Shown: piece by piece, positions 53,155-62,124 of the stretch
Numbering within the stretch: the first letter of the stretch is position 1
How the letters are laid out: each line of letters opens with the position of its first letter
From: Streptomyces phaeofaciens
Lineage (GTDB): Bacteria; Actinomycetota; Actinomycetes; Streptomycetales; Streptomycetaceae
DNA: 64,000 nucleotides
Direction: 5' to 3'
Assembly: GCF_014648915.1 (NCBI RefSeq)
Contig: NZ_BMSA01000006.1
Coordinates: 62,001 to 126,000, forward strand
Position numbers and translations under genes: made by a program
Notes under the pieces: generated by a model
Databases searched by the model: none
What the model was told of the DNA's origin: nothing
Seen by the model: the letters and a program-made list of their open reading frames with translations, nothing else

Positions 53155-54479
53155 GCGCCCCCGAAGCCTGGCTCGGCCTCCTGGCCGTCCTCGTCCTCAC
53201 CCTGGGCACGGGCTACTTCGTCGCCCAGGAATTCGCGTACGTGTCCGTCGACCGCCTCGCCCTCGCCCGCGCCGCCGAGACCGGGGACCGCCGGGCCGCC
53301 CGCGCCCTGAAGGTCCTGGAGCGGCTGTCCTTCATGCTCTCCGGAGCCCAGCTCGGCATCACGGTGACCGGTCTGGTCGTCGGCTTCGTCGCCGAGCCCT
53401 CGGTGTCCGCGCTGCTCGAACCCGTCCTGTCCGGCCTTGGTATCCCCGACGGCGCCGTCTCCGGCATCTCGGTCGTGCTCGCCTTCGTCCTCGCCACCGT
53501 CGTCCAGATGGTGATCGGCGAACTGGCCCCGAAGAACCTCGCCATCGCCGTGCCCGAGCGGCTGGCGACCGCGCTGGCCCCCTCCACGCTCGCCTACCTC
53601 AAGGTCGTGGGACCCGTCGTGCACGTCTTCGACGGCGCCGCGAACAGGCTCCTGCGCAAGGCCGGCATCGAACCCGTCGAGGAACTGCACCACGGCGCCA
53701 CGCTGGAGGAGCTCGGCCATCTGATCGGCGAGTCCCGCGAACAGGGCGCGCTGCCGCGCGACACCGCCGAACTCCTCGACCACGCCCTGGAGTTCTCCGG
53801 GCGCACCCTGGACGAGGTGATGGTCCCGCGAGCGGGCTCCGTGTTCGTCCGCAAGGACGCCACGGCCGCCGAGGCGGTCGAACTGGTCGCCCGGCACGGC
53901 CACTCCAACTATCCCGTCCTCGGCGACCACCCCGACGACGTCACCGGCGTCCTCGGCGTGCGCGAGCTGATGGCCCTGCCCGCCGACCGCTTCGCGGACA
54001 CCACCGCGGGCGCCGCCGCCCGCCTCCCGCTCCTGCTGCCGGACACCCTCCCGCTGCCCGACGCGGTGGAACGGATGCGCTCCCAGGGCGACGAGTTCGC
54101 CGTCGTCCTGGACGAGCACGGCGGGGTGGCGGGCATCGTCACGTACGAGGACATCGCCGAGGAACTGGTCGGCGACATCGCCGACGAGTCCGACCGGATC
54201 ACCGAGATCGCGGTCGCGGACGGCGAGGGCTGGCTGGTGGACGCCGGCCGCCGGCTCGACGAGGTGGCCGAGGCCACCGGCGTCGAACTGCCCGAGGAGG
54301 AGGACTACGACACCGTGGCCGGACTGATCGTCGACCGGCTGGGCCGCTTCCCGACCATCGGCGACCGCCTCACCGTCGGCCTGCCCGGCGGCGGACGCGC
54401 ACTGATCGACGTACGCACCCTGGACCGGCACGTGCCGGACCGGGTGGGGCTGCGGCTGTCGACGGAGGACCAGGCATGA
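53151..54479 (+). CDS. CNNM/HlyC-CorC family membrane protein
   Basis: This 442-residue protein of the hemolysin/CorC group is now linked to magnesium or divalent-cation transport. It has a DUF21 domain with about four helices (residues 1-180; SFMLSGAQLGITVTGLVVGF and MVIGELAPKNLAIA are hallmarks), a CBS pair (MVPRAGSVFVRKDATAAEAV and DTLPLPDAVERM), and a C-terminal CorC_HlyC domain (ITEIAVADGEGWLVDAG). It overlaps the second CNNM gene by 4 bases and is preceded by a possible leader frame. Confidence 0.93.
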   Translation: MSAPEAWLGLLAVLVLTLGTGYFVAQEFAYVSVDRLALARAAETGDRRAARALKVLERLSFMLSGAQLGITVTGLVVGFVAEPSVSALLEPVLSGLGIPDGAVSGISVVLAFVLATVVQMVIGELAPKNLAIAVPERLATALAPSTLAYLKVVGPVVHVFDGAANRLLRKAGIEPVEELHHGATLEELGHLIGESREQGALPRDTAELLDHALEFSGRTLDEVMVPRAGSVFVRKDATAAEAVELVARHGHSNYPVLGDHPDDVTGVLGVRELMALPADRFADTTAGAAARLPLLLPDTLPLPDAVERMRSQGDEFAVVLDEHGGVAGIVTYEDIAEELVGDIADESDRITEIAVADGEGWLVDAGRRLDEVAEATGVELPEEEDYDTVAGLIVDRLGRFPTIGDRLTVGLPGGGRALIDVRTLDRHVPDRVGLRLSTEDQA

Positions 54480-55495
54480 GTTTCCCGACGGCACTCCTCG
54501 TCACCGCGCTGCTGCTGATCGGCAGCGGGTTCTTCGTCGCCGCCGAGTTCGCGCTGGTCGCCGCCAGACGCCACCGCCTGGAGAAGGCGGCCGCCGAGGG
54601 GCGGCGCGGCGCGGGCGCGGCCCTGGCCGGCATGCGCGAGCTGTCCCTGATGCTGGCCGGCGCCCAGCTCGGCATCACCGTGTGCACCCTGGGCCTGGGC
54701 TCGGTCTCCAAGCCCGCCATCTCCCACGAACTCGACCCGCTGCTGCACAGCCTGGGCCTGCCCGCCGCGCTCAGCTACGGCGTGGCGTTCGCGGTCGCGA
54801 TGATCGTGGTGGTCTTCCTCCACATGGTCGTCGGCGAGATGGCCCCCAAGTCCTGGGCCATCGCCCACCCCGAGCGCTCGGCGATGCTGCTCTCCCCGCC
54901 CTTCCGGGCGGTGGTGAAGGCCGTACGCCCGCTGATCCGCGCCCTCAACGCGCTGAGCAACGCCCTGGTACGCCTGTGCCGGGTCACCCCGCGCGACGAA
55001 CTGGCCTCGGTCCACGACCGCGAGCAGCTCACCCACCTCGTCGAGGAGTCCGAGCGGCTGGGGCTGATCAGCAAGGACGACTCCGAGCTGATCACCAACT
55101 CGCTGACCGAACCCCGGACACCGGTCGGCGACCTCCAGGTGCCGGCCGACCGGATCACCTCGGTGCCGGCGGACGCGGACGTCGAGCGCATCCTCGCCCT
55201 CACCACCGCGCACGACCGCAGCCGGCTGCTGGTCCGTGACGGGGAGACGGTCGTCGGCTCCGTCCACGCCCGCGACGCCCTGGTGGCCCGGGCCCGGGGC
55301 CGGGACGTCACCGCCCGCACCCTCGCCCGCCCGGTCCCGGAGCTGGCCGCCGAGGACACCCTCGGCGAGGCCGTCGAGTGCCTGCGCCGCCGCCGTGCCA
55401 CCCTCGCCGTCGTCCGGGACGACACGGGCCGGCTCACCGGCCTGGTCGCACTGGACGACCTGCTGGCGCGGCTGCTGCACCCGCAGACGGTGTGA
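54476..55495 (+). CDS. CNNM family membrane protein lacking CorC_HlyC domain
   Basis: This 339-residue paralogue of the preceding gene has a DUF21 domain (SGFFVAAEFALVAARRHRLE, LMLAGAQLGITVCTLGLGSV, VVGEMAPKSWAIAHPE) and a CBS pair, but stops right after CBS2 (ALDDLLARLLHPQTV). It therefore lacks the C-terminal domain of its neighbour. The two are translationally coupled, so they probably form a heteromeric transporter with one regulatory tail. This pairing is common in actinobacteria. Confidence 0.92.
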   Translation: MSFPTALLVTALLLIGSGFFVAAEFALVAARRHRLEKAAAEGRRGAGAALAGMRELSLMLAGAQLGITVCTLGLGSVSKPAISHELDPLLHSLGLPAALSYGVAFAVAMIVVVFLHMVVGEMAPKSWAIAHPERSAMLLSPPFRAVVKAVRPLIRALNALSNALVRLCRVTPRDELASVHDREQLTHLVEESERLGLISKDDSELITNSLTEPRTPVGDLQVPADRITSVPADADVERILALTTAHDRSRLLVRDGETVVGSVHARDALVARARGRDVTARTLARPVPELAAEDTLGEAVECLRRRRATLAVVRDDTGRLTGLVALDDLLARLLHPQTV

Positions 55496-55603
55496 TCCCG
55501 GGCGCGGGGCGGGTGCGGGACAGCGCAGGTCGGACACCGAATTCACAGTTCGGACGCGTTCGTTCCCTCGCGCGCGGCGGTTCCGCCTGCGAGGCTCGGA
55601 CCC

Positions 55604-56728
55604 GTGACGTACGTAGTGACGGTTGACACCTGTATCCCGGAGGGCACTTCGGAGCTGGACCCGCTGCAACGGGCCGGTGCCGTGGCGCTCATCGAGGACG
55701 GCTTCGACTCCGTCGGAGCCGTCGAAGGGCCCGACGGAGTGGAGGTCGGTCTTCTCGACACCATCGTGGCCGTCCACCCCGGCGGAGCCCTGCTGAAGGT
55801 CATCGTGAACGCTCCGGCCCTGGAGTTCGCCGAGGACTCGGTGCAGGTGCTCGTGGACGAACTGCTGGAGCGCACCGAACTGCTGGCGGACTGGACGATC
55901 GAGCGGTGCGAGGTCGAGCTGCACCAGGATCTGGCCAGGGAGAGCCTCGCCGCCGCCGACGGACCCGACGCGCCGCCCGACGACCCGGCCGTCCGCAAGG
56001 CCCGGCACACCGGGATCCCCGCCCCCGAGGACACCGACGGCCGCGACGACGGCGAGGCGAAGTCCGCCGCCGTCCGCGGCACGATGCTGGCGCTCGCCGG
56101 TGAACTGCGCTCCTTCCCCCCGACGATGTTCGGCGCGGCCGGCGACGAGCACGAAGAGCGGTCGTACGGCGACGACGAGAGCGCCGCACTCGCCGCCGGC
56201 GCCCTCGTCTACGCGAGCGCCGTCCTGGTGGACGAACTGTTCGAGGACGTCCACGTCCTGACCCAGGAGGACGCCACCGTCGCGGAGTGCGAGGGCCCCC
56301 TGTGGCACCTGGAACGCCTTCCCGACCGGTACGCGCTCCAGTACGACGCCCGCTTCGCCCGGCGCTTCCTCGTGACGGTGATCGCCCTGACCACCCGCTT
56401 CACCGACGGAAGCTTTCAGCGGCTCGGCTGCGTCGCCGAGGAACTCGCCCTGCGGTTCCTCCTGAGCGAGGCGACCACGACCCTGGAACTCCACGAACTC
56501 CTCGACGACCGTGTCTCGGCCGCGCTCGTCACCTTCGCCGGCCACCTCTACGAGGACAGCGACCACGAGTGGCTCTACGACGGCTCCACGGACGGCATCG
56601 ACGACGTCCGGGCGGGCGTGCCCGGAGGCGGCGTACCCCGGTCGTTCGCGTCCTGGTTCACCCCGTTCGACGCGGACGGCCACCCGTACCCGTCCACGAC
56701 GGGCGAACCGGAAGGCGCCGCACCGTGA
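55604..56728 (+). CDS. Hypothetical acidic protein
   Basis: This 374-residue, strongly acidic protein has no membrane segment. The N-terminal 110 residues look alpha/beta (VVTVDTCIPEGTSELDPL, VAVHPGGALLKVIVNAPALEFAEDSVQVLVDELLE). A disordered charged linker follows, then a helical half with DRYALQYDARFARRFLVTVIALTTRF and a conserved-looking acidic end. I do not recognise the family. GTG 55604 is the start. It converges on the PASTA lipoprotein gene with a terminator between. Confidence 0.75.
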   Translation: MTYVVTVDTCIPEGTSELDPLQRAGAVALIEDGFDSVGAVEGPDGVEVGLLDTIVAVHPGGALLKVIVNAPALEFAEDSVQVLVDELLERTELLADWTIERCEVELHQDLARESLAAADGPDAPPDDPAVRKARHTGIPAPEDTDGRDDGEAKSAAVRGTMLALAGELRSFPPTMFGAAGDEHEERSYGDDESAALAAGALVYASAVLVDELFEDVHVLTQEDATVAECEGPLWHLERLPDRYALQYDARFARRFLVTVIALTTRFTDGSFQRLGCVAEELALRFLLSEATTTLELHELLDDRVSAALVTFAGHLYEDSDHEWLYDGSTDGIDDVRAGVPGGGVPRSFASWFTPFDADGHPYPSTTGEPEGAAP

Positions 56729-56752
56729 GGCTCCGCACCGGGTGAGACCCGA

Positions 56753-56792
56753 GCCGCCCCCGCCCTCCGCCCTCGGCGGAAGCGGGGGCGGC
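56753..56792. terminator. Bidirectional terminator between convergent genes
   Basis: GCCGCCCCCGC (56753-56763) pairs exactly with 56782-56792, and TCCGCC/GGCGGA (56765-56779) forms an inner hairpin. It is placed between the two stop codons. Confidence 0.8.
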
Positions 56793-56812
56793 CGCCCCGT
56801 GGTCCGGACATC

Positions 56813-57964
56813 TCAGGAGACGCCACCGAACAGGCCGTCCGAGGGCGGGGGTTCCGGCACGGCGGGCGTGTCCCCGGGGCCGGCGACGTCGGTCGGCGAC
56901 GGGGCGAGGGACTCGCCGGGCGTGGGCGTCACCTCCGGGTCGGCCGTGGCCGGCGCGACGGCCACCGTGAGGGTGACCGTGGCGGCGGCCGGGACCGTCG
57001 CGCCCTCGGCCGGGTCCTGCGCGAGGACGGTGCCCGGCGCGGCCGACTCGGAGGACTCCTCGACCGTCGCGACCGTCAGGCCCCGCTCCTCCAGGATCCC
57101 GGTGGCCTCCTCGACGGAGGACCCCGTCACGCCGGGCACTTCGACATCCCCGACGTCGGTGCCCCCGCCGTCCCCGCCGTCCTCGTTGTCGGTCTCGACC
57201 GGGTCCTCCGGCAGGGCGGTGTCCTGCGTGCCGTCCGAGCCCACCGGCCGCTCCAGTCCCGCGTCCGCCTCCTGGACGTCGACCAGCCGGTACTCGCTGA
57301 CCTCGTCCCCGTCGTCCGCGGGCTCGACCTTGACGACCTTGTCGCGGTCGTACGACGTCCACCGCGGGTTCGTGCCCTTGAACTCGACGTCGGCCCTGTC
57401 GACGTCGTGCTCGAAGGCGCCCAGCGGATTGCCGCAGCTGCACTGCACGACCGGCTTGCCGTGCAGGTCGACCAGGACCGCGATGCCGGCCTGGAGCAGC
57501 GCCTCGAAGGCGACCGCCCTGCCCTTCTTGTAGTCGTGGTTCTTCACCAGCGTGTCGTTGCGCAGCAGAACGGGCGTCAGCTTCTCGATGAAGCCGCCGA
57601 TCTCGTCGAGACCGATGCCCTGCGCCTTGGCCCACTCCAGCGCCTTCTGCCGGTTGGCGCGACTCCCGAGGAACTCGGTGAGTTTCGCCTTGTCGCAGCT
57701 CTTCTTGTGCCGGGTGCCGCCGTAGAGGCCCGGCCGGTCGCCCTTCTGCACGCCTCCGCCGAGGGCGAGAGCGTCGCTGACAGGTTGCTCGACGGCGAGT
57801 TCGAGCGCGTCCGCGAAGAAGGGCGCGGCGGCCGGGGCCCCGCGGGCGATCGCCTTGACGGCGATCCTGGCGGCCGGCGCGCACGCGGTGACGGCCGGTC
57901 CGACGATGCTCAGGATCGCGGCGAGCAGGACCGCGATCCTGACGACCCCCCGTTTGTGGCTCAT
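56813..57964 (-). CDS. DUF6777-PASTA lipoprotein
   Basis: This 383-residue exported protein has a signal peptide with lipobox VTAC (Cys28). A DUF6777-like domain follows, with LYGGTRHKKSCDKAKLTEFL, KNHDYKKGRAVAFEALLQAGIAVLVD and VVQCSCGNPL. Later comes one PASTA repeat (VEVPGVTGSSVEEATGILEERGLTVATVEE) and a Pro-rich tail. Elsewhere these domains are often fused to Ser/Thr kinases; here they are separate. PASTA binds muropeptides or beta-lactams in known cases, so a cell-wall role is inferred. Confidence 0.85.
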   Translation of the reverse strand: MSHKRGVVRIAVLLAAILSIVGPAVTACAPAARIAVKAIARGAPAAAPFFADALELAVEQPVSDALALGGGVQKGDRPGLYGGTRHKKSCDKAKLTEFLGSRANRQKALEWAKAQGIGLDEIGGFIEKLTPVLLRNDTLVKNHDYKKGRAVAFEALLQAGIAVLVDLHGKPVVQCSCGNPLGAFEHDVDRADVEFKGTNPRWTSYDRDKVVKVEPADDGDEVSEYRLVDVQEADAGLERPVGSDGTQDTALPEDPVETDNEDGGDGGGTDVGDVEVPGVTGSSVEEATGILEERGLTVATVEESSESAAPGTVLAQDPAEGATVPAAATVTLTVAVAPATADPEVTPTPGESLAPSPTDVAGPGDTPAVPEPPPSDGLFGGVS

Positions 57965-58031
57965 GGGTCTCCCTCACTGAGGCTGAGAAGGCGGAATGCG
58001 GGCGACGGGGTGCGGGTGGTGGCCCGTCCCG

Positions 58032-58433
58032 TCACGAGGCGGCCGGTTCCGGTGCCGGGCGCGACAGGACCAGGGCGATCACGACGACGGTGACCACGAT
58101 GAAGACCGCGACGACGGCCACGACCCAGGCCGGAACCCCGGTGACGAACAGCGCCGGGAGCGCCGTGATCGCCGACAGGATCCGGGACGCGGCGACGACA
58201 CGGGAGCCGGTGCGGCTCGCGGTGCGCCAGGCGTGGACGACGGCGACGACCGTGATCAGTCCGAGTACGGCATCGCCGACGAGGACGCCCGCGGGCGGCC
58301 CGGGACCGTCGCTGTCCGGTGCCAGGACGCCGACCACGTTGGTCATGTCGAGCAGCCCGAGCGCCGCGGCGAGTCCGAGACCCACCTTGTTCTTGCGGCT
58401 GAGCGGGATGCCCCGCGCTTCCGTCCGACTCAT
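58032..58433 (-). CDS. Small four-helix membrane protein
   Basis: This 133-residue protein has four hydrophobic helices (VGLGLAAALGLLDMTNVVGVL, AGVLVGDAVLGLITVVAVVHAW, ILSAITALPALFVTG, VVAVVAVFIVVTVVVIALVL). I recognise no catalytic motif. ATG 58433 follows GGGGGAC. Divergent from the response regulator at 58611 across a palindromic region, it is a likely target or accessory of that two-component system. Confidence 0.75.
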   Translation of the reverse strand: MSRTEARGIPLSRKNKVGLGLAAALGLLDMTNVVGVLAPDSDGPGPPAGVLVGDAVLGLITVVAVVHAWRTASRTGSRVVAASRILSAITALPALFVTGVPAWVVAVVAVFIVVTVVVIALVLSRPAPEPAAS

Positions 58434-58572
58434 GTCGTGTCCCCCGTAAGGGTGTTGGGGCCGCCGGAGCGGCGACCCGGTGCACCGAGCATCCTGGCCG
58501 TGCCCCTCGGCGCGCATCGTCCGAACCTCCTCGCCGGCCGGGAGGATTTCCCGCTCCGGAGGGAAGGACGAG

Positions 58573-58590
58573 CCCTCCCGGCCGGGAGGG
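58573..58590. promoter_or_regulatory. 18-bp perfect palindrome upstream of response regulator
   Basis: CCCTCCCGGCCGGGAGGG is self-complementary. A related but imperfect copy (CCTCC...GGCCGGGAGG) lies at 58527-58546. Both sit between the divergent small membrane-protein gene and the NarL-type regulator, with the 18-bp copy 20 bases before the regulator start. Confidence 0.6.
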
Positions 58591-58610
58591 AGGTCGGCCA
58601 TCATCGGGAC

Positions 58611-59285
58611 ATGACCTCCCCCGCCGGCCCGATCCGGGTGCTCATCGCCGACGACCATCCCGTCGTACGACGCGGTCTGGGCGCACTGCTGGCCTCGCTG
58701 GACGGCGTGGAGGTGGTGGCGGAGGCGGCGAACGGCGAAGAGGCGCTCAGAGAAGCCCGGTTGAGCCGGCCCGACGTCGTCGTGATGGACATCCAGATGC
58801 CCGAACTGGACGGCGTCGAGGCCACCCGGCGACTGCTCGCCCTGCTGCCGGACGTGGCGGTGCTCGTCGTCACGATGTTCGAGGACGACGAGACGGTGGT
58901 CTCCGCGATGCGCGCCGGCGCCCGCGGCTACCTCCTCAAGGGCGCCCAGCAGGAGGAGATCCTGACCACCCTGCGCTCCGTCGCGGCCGGACAGTACGTG
59001 ATCGCGCCCCGGGTCGCGGCCCGCCTCCTCGGCCGCCTCTCCCCGGCGGCCCCGCCGGCCGCCCCCTTCCCCGGACTGACCGACCGCGAGCGCGAGGTGC
59101 TCGACCGGGTGGCCCGCGGGTACACCAACGCCCGGGTCGCGGCCGAACTGGCCCTGGCCGAGAAGACCGTGGCGAACCGGCTGTCCGCGATCTTCCTGAA
59201 ACTGGGCGTGAGCGGGCGGACCGAGGCGGTGATCCTGGCCCGGGAACACGGACTGGGCGACGGCCCACCGGAGGCGAGGCCGTGA
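58611..59285 (+). CDS. NarL/LuxR-family response regulator
   Basis: This 224-residue regulator has receiver Asp60 (VVVMDIQMPELDG), pocket IADDHP, Lys in GYLLKGAQ, and a LuxR HTH (LTDREREVLDRVARGYTNARVAAELALAEKTVANRLSAIFLKL). The ATG lies right after the palindrome at 58573, which suggests autoregulation. It overlaps the kinase gene by 4 bases. It is more distant from the two regulators at 7780 and 9916. Confidence 0.93.
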   Translation: MTSPAGPIRVLIADDHPVVRRGLGALLASLDGVEVVAEAANGEEALREARLSRPDVVVMDIQMPELDGVEATRRLLALLPDVAVLVVTMFEDDETVVSAMRAGARGYLLKGAQQEEILTTLRSVAAGQYVIAPRVAARLLGRLSPAAPPAAPFPGLTDREREVLDRVARGYTNARVAAELALAEKTVANRLSAIFLKLGVSGRTEAVILAREHGLGDGPPEARP

Positions 59286-61156
59286 CCCTACGACGCCTGG
59301 CCACCCGGGTCCTGCTCGCACTCCTCGCCGCTGCGGCCCTCGCCTCCCTCGGGCTCGCCCCGCCCTCCTCCTTCGATCAGTGGGCGATCTGGGCGGCGCT
59401 CGTCGGTACCTTCCTGGCGGTGTGCTGGGCGACGGTCACCGCCCGCCGCCCCGGTGCGACGGCGGCCCCCTTCCTCGGCGCCGCCGCCGCCGGCCTGCTG
59501 GCGGCCCCGCTCGCCCTCGCCGCGGGCGTCCACGCGCCCGCCGTGGCCCTGGCCGTCCTCGCCCCGACGGTCGCCCTGCCGCTGGCGGCCCTGCGGGTCG
59601 TGCCGCAGCGGCCGCCGTCCCGGCTGCTGACCTGCGCGGACGCCGCCGTCGTCGGCACCGGCGCCGGGTGCGCGGTCACGGCGGTGGCCGGGACGGCGGC
59701 GGCCCAGACCGCCGCGGCGATCGCCGCCGGGACCGTGGTGCTCGCCGGGACCTGGGTGCTCTTCGAGATCACCACCGGCGACGACCGGCGCCGCGTGCTG
59801 TGGCTGGTGCTGGGCGCCGCCGCGACGACGCTGGGCGGCATGCTCCAGTTCGCCGCCGAGAACTCCCTGCCCATGGGGCCGGTGGCCACCGTCGTCGCCA
59901 CGAGCGCGGTGTCGCTGCCGTTCCCCCTCGCCGTCACCGTCGCGCTCGTCGCGCCCCGCCGGGCCGACGTCCGGGTCGTGATCCGCGGGGCCACCGTCCT
60001 GATCGTCATGCTCGCGCTGAGCACGGCGGTCTACGAGGGGGTCGCCGCGGTGTGGGAGCTGGTGGTGGGAACCCGGCCCGGCAAGGGAGTGCCGGCCCTG
60101 CTCGCCGCCACGATCGCCGCCGGCTACCAGCCCGTTCGGCAACGGGTCGAGGCGAGCATGGACGAGATGCTGTTCGGCAGATCCGCCGACCCGGTCGAGA
60201 CGCTCACCCGGCTCGGCACGGACCTCACCGCCGGTGCCCCGCCCCCGCTGTGGCTGCACACCCTGCGCTCCACCCTGGGCGTGCCCGGCATCGCCCTGCG
60301 CCAGGACGGGACCGCGGTCGCCACCGCGGGCACCATGGACGACGGCCACACCACCCGCACCGCCCTGCGCGCGGGCGCCGAGGACGTGGGCGACCTCGTG
60401 GTGTGCCTCCCGCCCGGACATCTACGGCTGCCCCGGGCCGCGACGGCGGTGCTCGATCTCGTCGCGGCGCCCCTCGCCCAGGCCCTGCACGCCGCGCGGC
60501 TCAGCGAGCAACTGCGCGTCTCCCGCGGCCGGGTGGTGACCGCGCTGGAGGAGGAACGCCGCCGGATGCGCCGGGACCTGCACGACGGCCTCGGCCCGGC
60601 CCTGACCGGCATCGCCTACACCACCGACGCGGCCGCCAACCTCATCGCCACCGACCCGGAGCACGCGGTGCGGACCCTGCGCGGGCTGCGCGCCGACATC
60701 GGCGACGCGATCACCGAGATCCGCCGGATCGTCTACGGCCTGCGGCCCCGGGCCATCGACGAACTGGGCCTCGTCGACGCCGTCCGCCAGCGCATCGCCC
60801 CCCTGCGCGCCGCGGACGGCCGCCCCCTGACCGTCACCGTCGACGCACCGCAACGGCTCCCCCCACTCCCCGCGGCCGTCGAGGTCGCCGCGTACCGGGT
60901 GGCGGTGGAAGCCGTGACCAACATCGCCCGGCACTCCGACGGCACCACCGCCACCCTCACCCTGAACCTCCCGCACCCCGCACTCCTGCGCCTGACCGTC
61001 ACCGACACCGGCCACTGCACGACACCCTGGACACCGGGCGTGGGCATCCAGTCCATGCACGAACGCGTAGAGGAAATCGGCGGCACCCTCACCCTCCGCC
61101 CCACCCCCGAGGGCGCCACCCTCACCGCGGACCTTCCCCTCACCCTTCCCACCTGA
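59282..61156 (+). CDS. NarL-type sensor histidine kinase with large membrane domain
   Basis: This 624-residue kinase has about eight to nine N-terminal membrane helices (residues 5-280), then a GAF-like region of about 140 residues (LTRLGTDLTAGAPPPLWLHTLRSTLG), HisKA_3 with His434 (RRDLHDGLGPALTGIAYT), and HATPase (YRVAVEAVTNIARHSDG, GVGIQSMHERVEEIGG). The sensor seems to be embedded in the membrane, with a second cytoplasmic sensing domain. The start is GTG 59282 inside the regulator end. Confidence 0.92.
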   Translation: MTLRRLATRVLLALLAAAALASLGLAPPSSFDQWAIWAALVGTFLAVCWATVTARRPGATAAPFLGAAAAGLLAAPLALAAGVHAPAVALAVLAPTVALPLAALRVVPQRPPSRLLTCADAAVVGTGAGCAVTAVAGTAAAQTAAAIAAGTVVLAGTWVLFEITTGDDRRRVLWLVLGAAATTLGGMLQFAAENSLPMGPVATVVATSAVSLPFPLAVTVALVAPRRADVRVVIRGATVLIVMLALSTAVYEGVAAVWELVVGTRPGKGVPALLAATIAAGYQPVRQRVEASMDEMLFGRSADPVETLTRLGTDLTAGAPPPLWLHTLRSTLGVPGIALRQDGTAVATAGTMDDGHTTRTALRAGAEDVGDLVVCLPPGHLRLPRAATAVLDLVAAPLAQALHAARLSEQLRVSRGRVVTALEEERRRMRRDLHDGLGPALTGIAYTTDAAANLIATDPEHAVRTLRGLRADIGDAITEIRRIVYGLRPRAIDELGLVDAVRQRIAPLRAADGRPLTVTVDAPQRLPPLPAAVEVAAYRVAVEAVTNIARHSDGTTATLTLNLPHPALLRLTVTDTGHCTTPWTPGVGIQSMHERVEEIGGTLTLRPTPEGATLTADLPLTLPT

Positions 61157-61208
61157 CGCCGCCGCGCGGCTGCCGGGGTGGTCGTTCACCGAGGTCCGGC
61201 GCTTACCG

Positions 61209-62006
61209 CTACTCCTCCGGTTCCCACGCGCGGAGGAGGTCGAACAGACCTGCGTCTCCCTCGATCTGCACGGAGTCCGCCGGGATACGGTCGTACACGA
61301 AGAGAACCAGCTCACTGGCCGTGCCGCGAACGGAGACGCCGGGCGCGTTCGGACCCTCGTCGGCGGCGGCGACGGGCGTCGTGCCGGGCGTGGAGATACG
61401 GGTGGAGCGTGCGCCGTCGCCGTCGACCGTGAGGCGCCAGGAGTGGCCCTCGGCGGCGTGGAAGTCGAAGGCAGTGGGCTTGTGCGGCCAGGCACTCGGC
61501 GTCGCGACGCAGGTGAACAGGAACTCCTCGACACCGTCGAGTGCCACCTCGTCCGGCAGCGGTTGCGGGGCACCCACAGTGAGCTGGGCGTCGTAGGTGT
61601 GCACCGCCAGCTGCTGGAGCTGGTGCCGGGCGACGGCGCCACAGGTCGGCGGAGACTGGGACGCACCCCACCACGTCCAGCAACCGCGATCCGGGCCGGC
61701 CTCCCGCAGCGCGTCCAGCAACTCCTGCGTCGACGCGGCCAACCAGGCCGGCACGGCCTCGCGCTCTTGAGGCGCAGCCAGGTCGCCCTCCGGTACGGCC
61801 TTGGCCGAAGCAGGCCCCGCGGCGACGGTGGCGGCCCAGGCGCGACGCCCCTCGCCGATGTGCTCCGCCAGATCGAACAGCGTCCACTCCGGGCAGGTCG
61901 GCACCTGCACGTCGAGGCTGGGCGCGGAGGCGACCGCGGCGCGGAAGGCGCTCGCCCGTTCGTCGATCAGTCGCAGCAGAGCGGAGAACGCAAGTGTCGT
62001 GGTCAC
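61209..62006 (-). CDS. TIGR03083 / maleylpyruvate-isomerase-like family protein
   Basis: This 265-residue protein has a DinB-like N-terminal four-helix domain. VPTCPEWTLFDLAEHIGEGRRAW and VARHQLQQLAVHTYDAQL carry the His residues expected for metal binding. A C-terminal sterol-carrier-like domain follows (VDGDGARSTRIS, VRGTASELVLFVYDR). Related enzymes are mycothiol-dependent. GTG 62006 is chosen; TTG 62036 is possible. It lies on the same strand as the SDR gene but 118 bases away. Confidence 0.88.
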   Translation of the reverse strand: MTTTLAFSALLRLIDERASAFRAAVASAPSLDVQVPTCPEWTLFDLAEHIGEGRRAWAATVAAGPASAKAVPEGDLAAPQEREAVPAWLAASTQELLDALREAGPDRGCWTWWGASQSPPTCGAVARHQLQQLAVHTYDAQLTVGAPQPLPDEVALDGVEEFLFTCVATPSAWPHKPTAFDFHAAEGHSWRLTVDGDGARSTRISTPGTTPVAAADEGPNAPGVSVRGTASELVLFVYDRIPADSVQIEGDAGLFDLLRAWEPEE

Positions 62007-62124
62007 CTGTGACTCTCTATCACCGTGTTCCGACAATCGGACAGCGATTTTCCCGGCCGGGGCGGCGAGCGCGCGGCACGGGCCGGGCGCCCCGAGCCGA
62101 TCCGGGCTGCCGGCGGGGCCGTGA

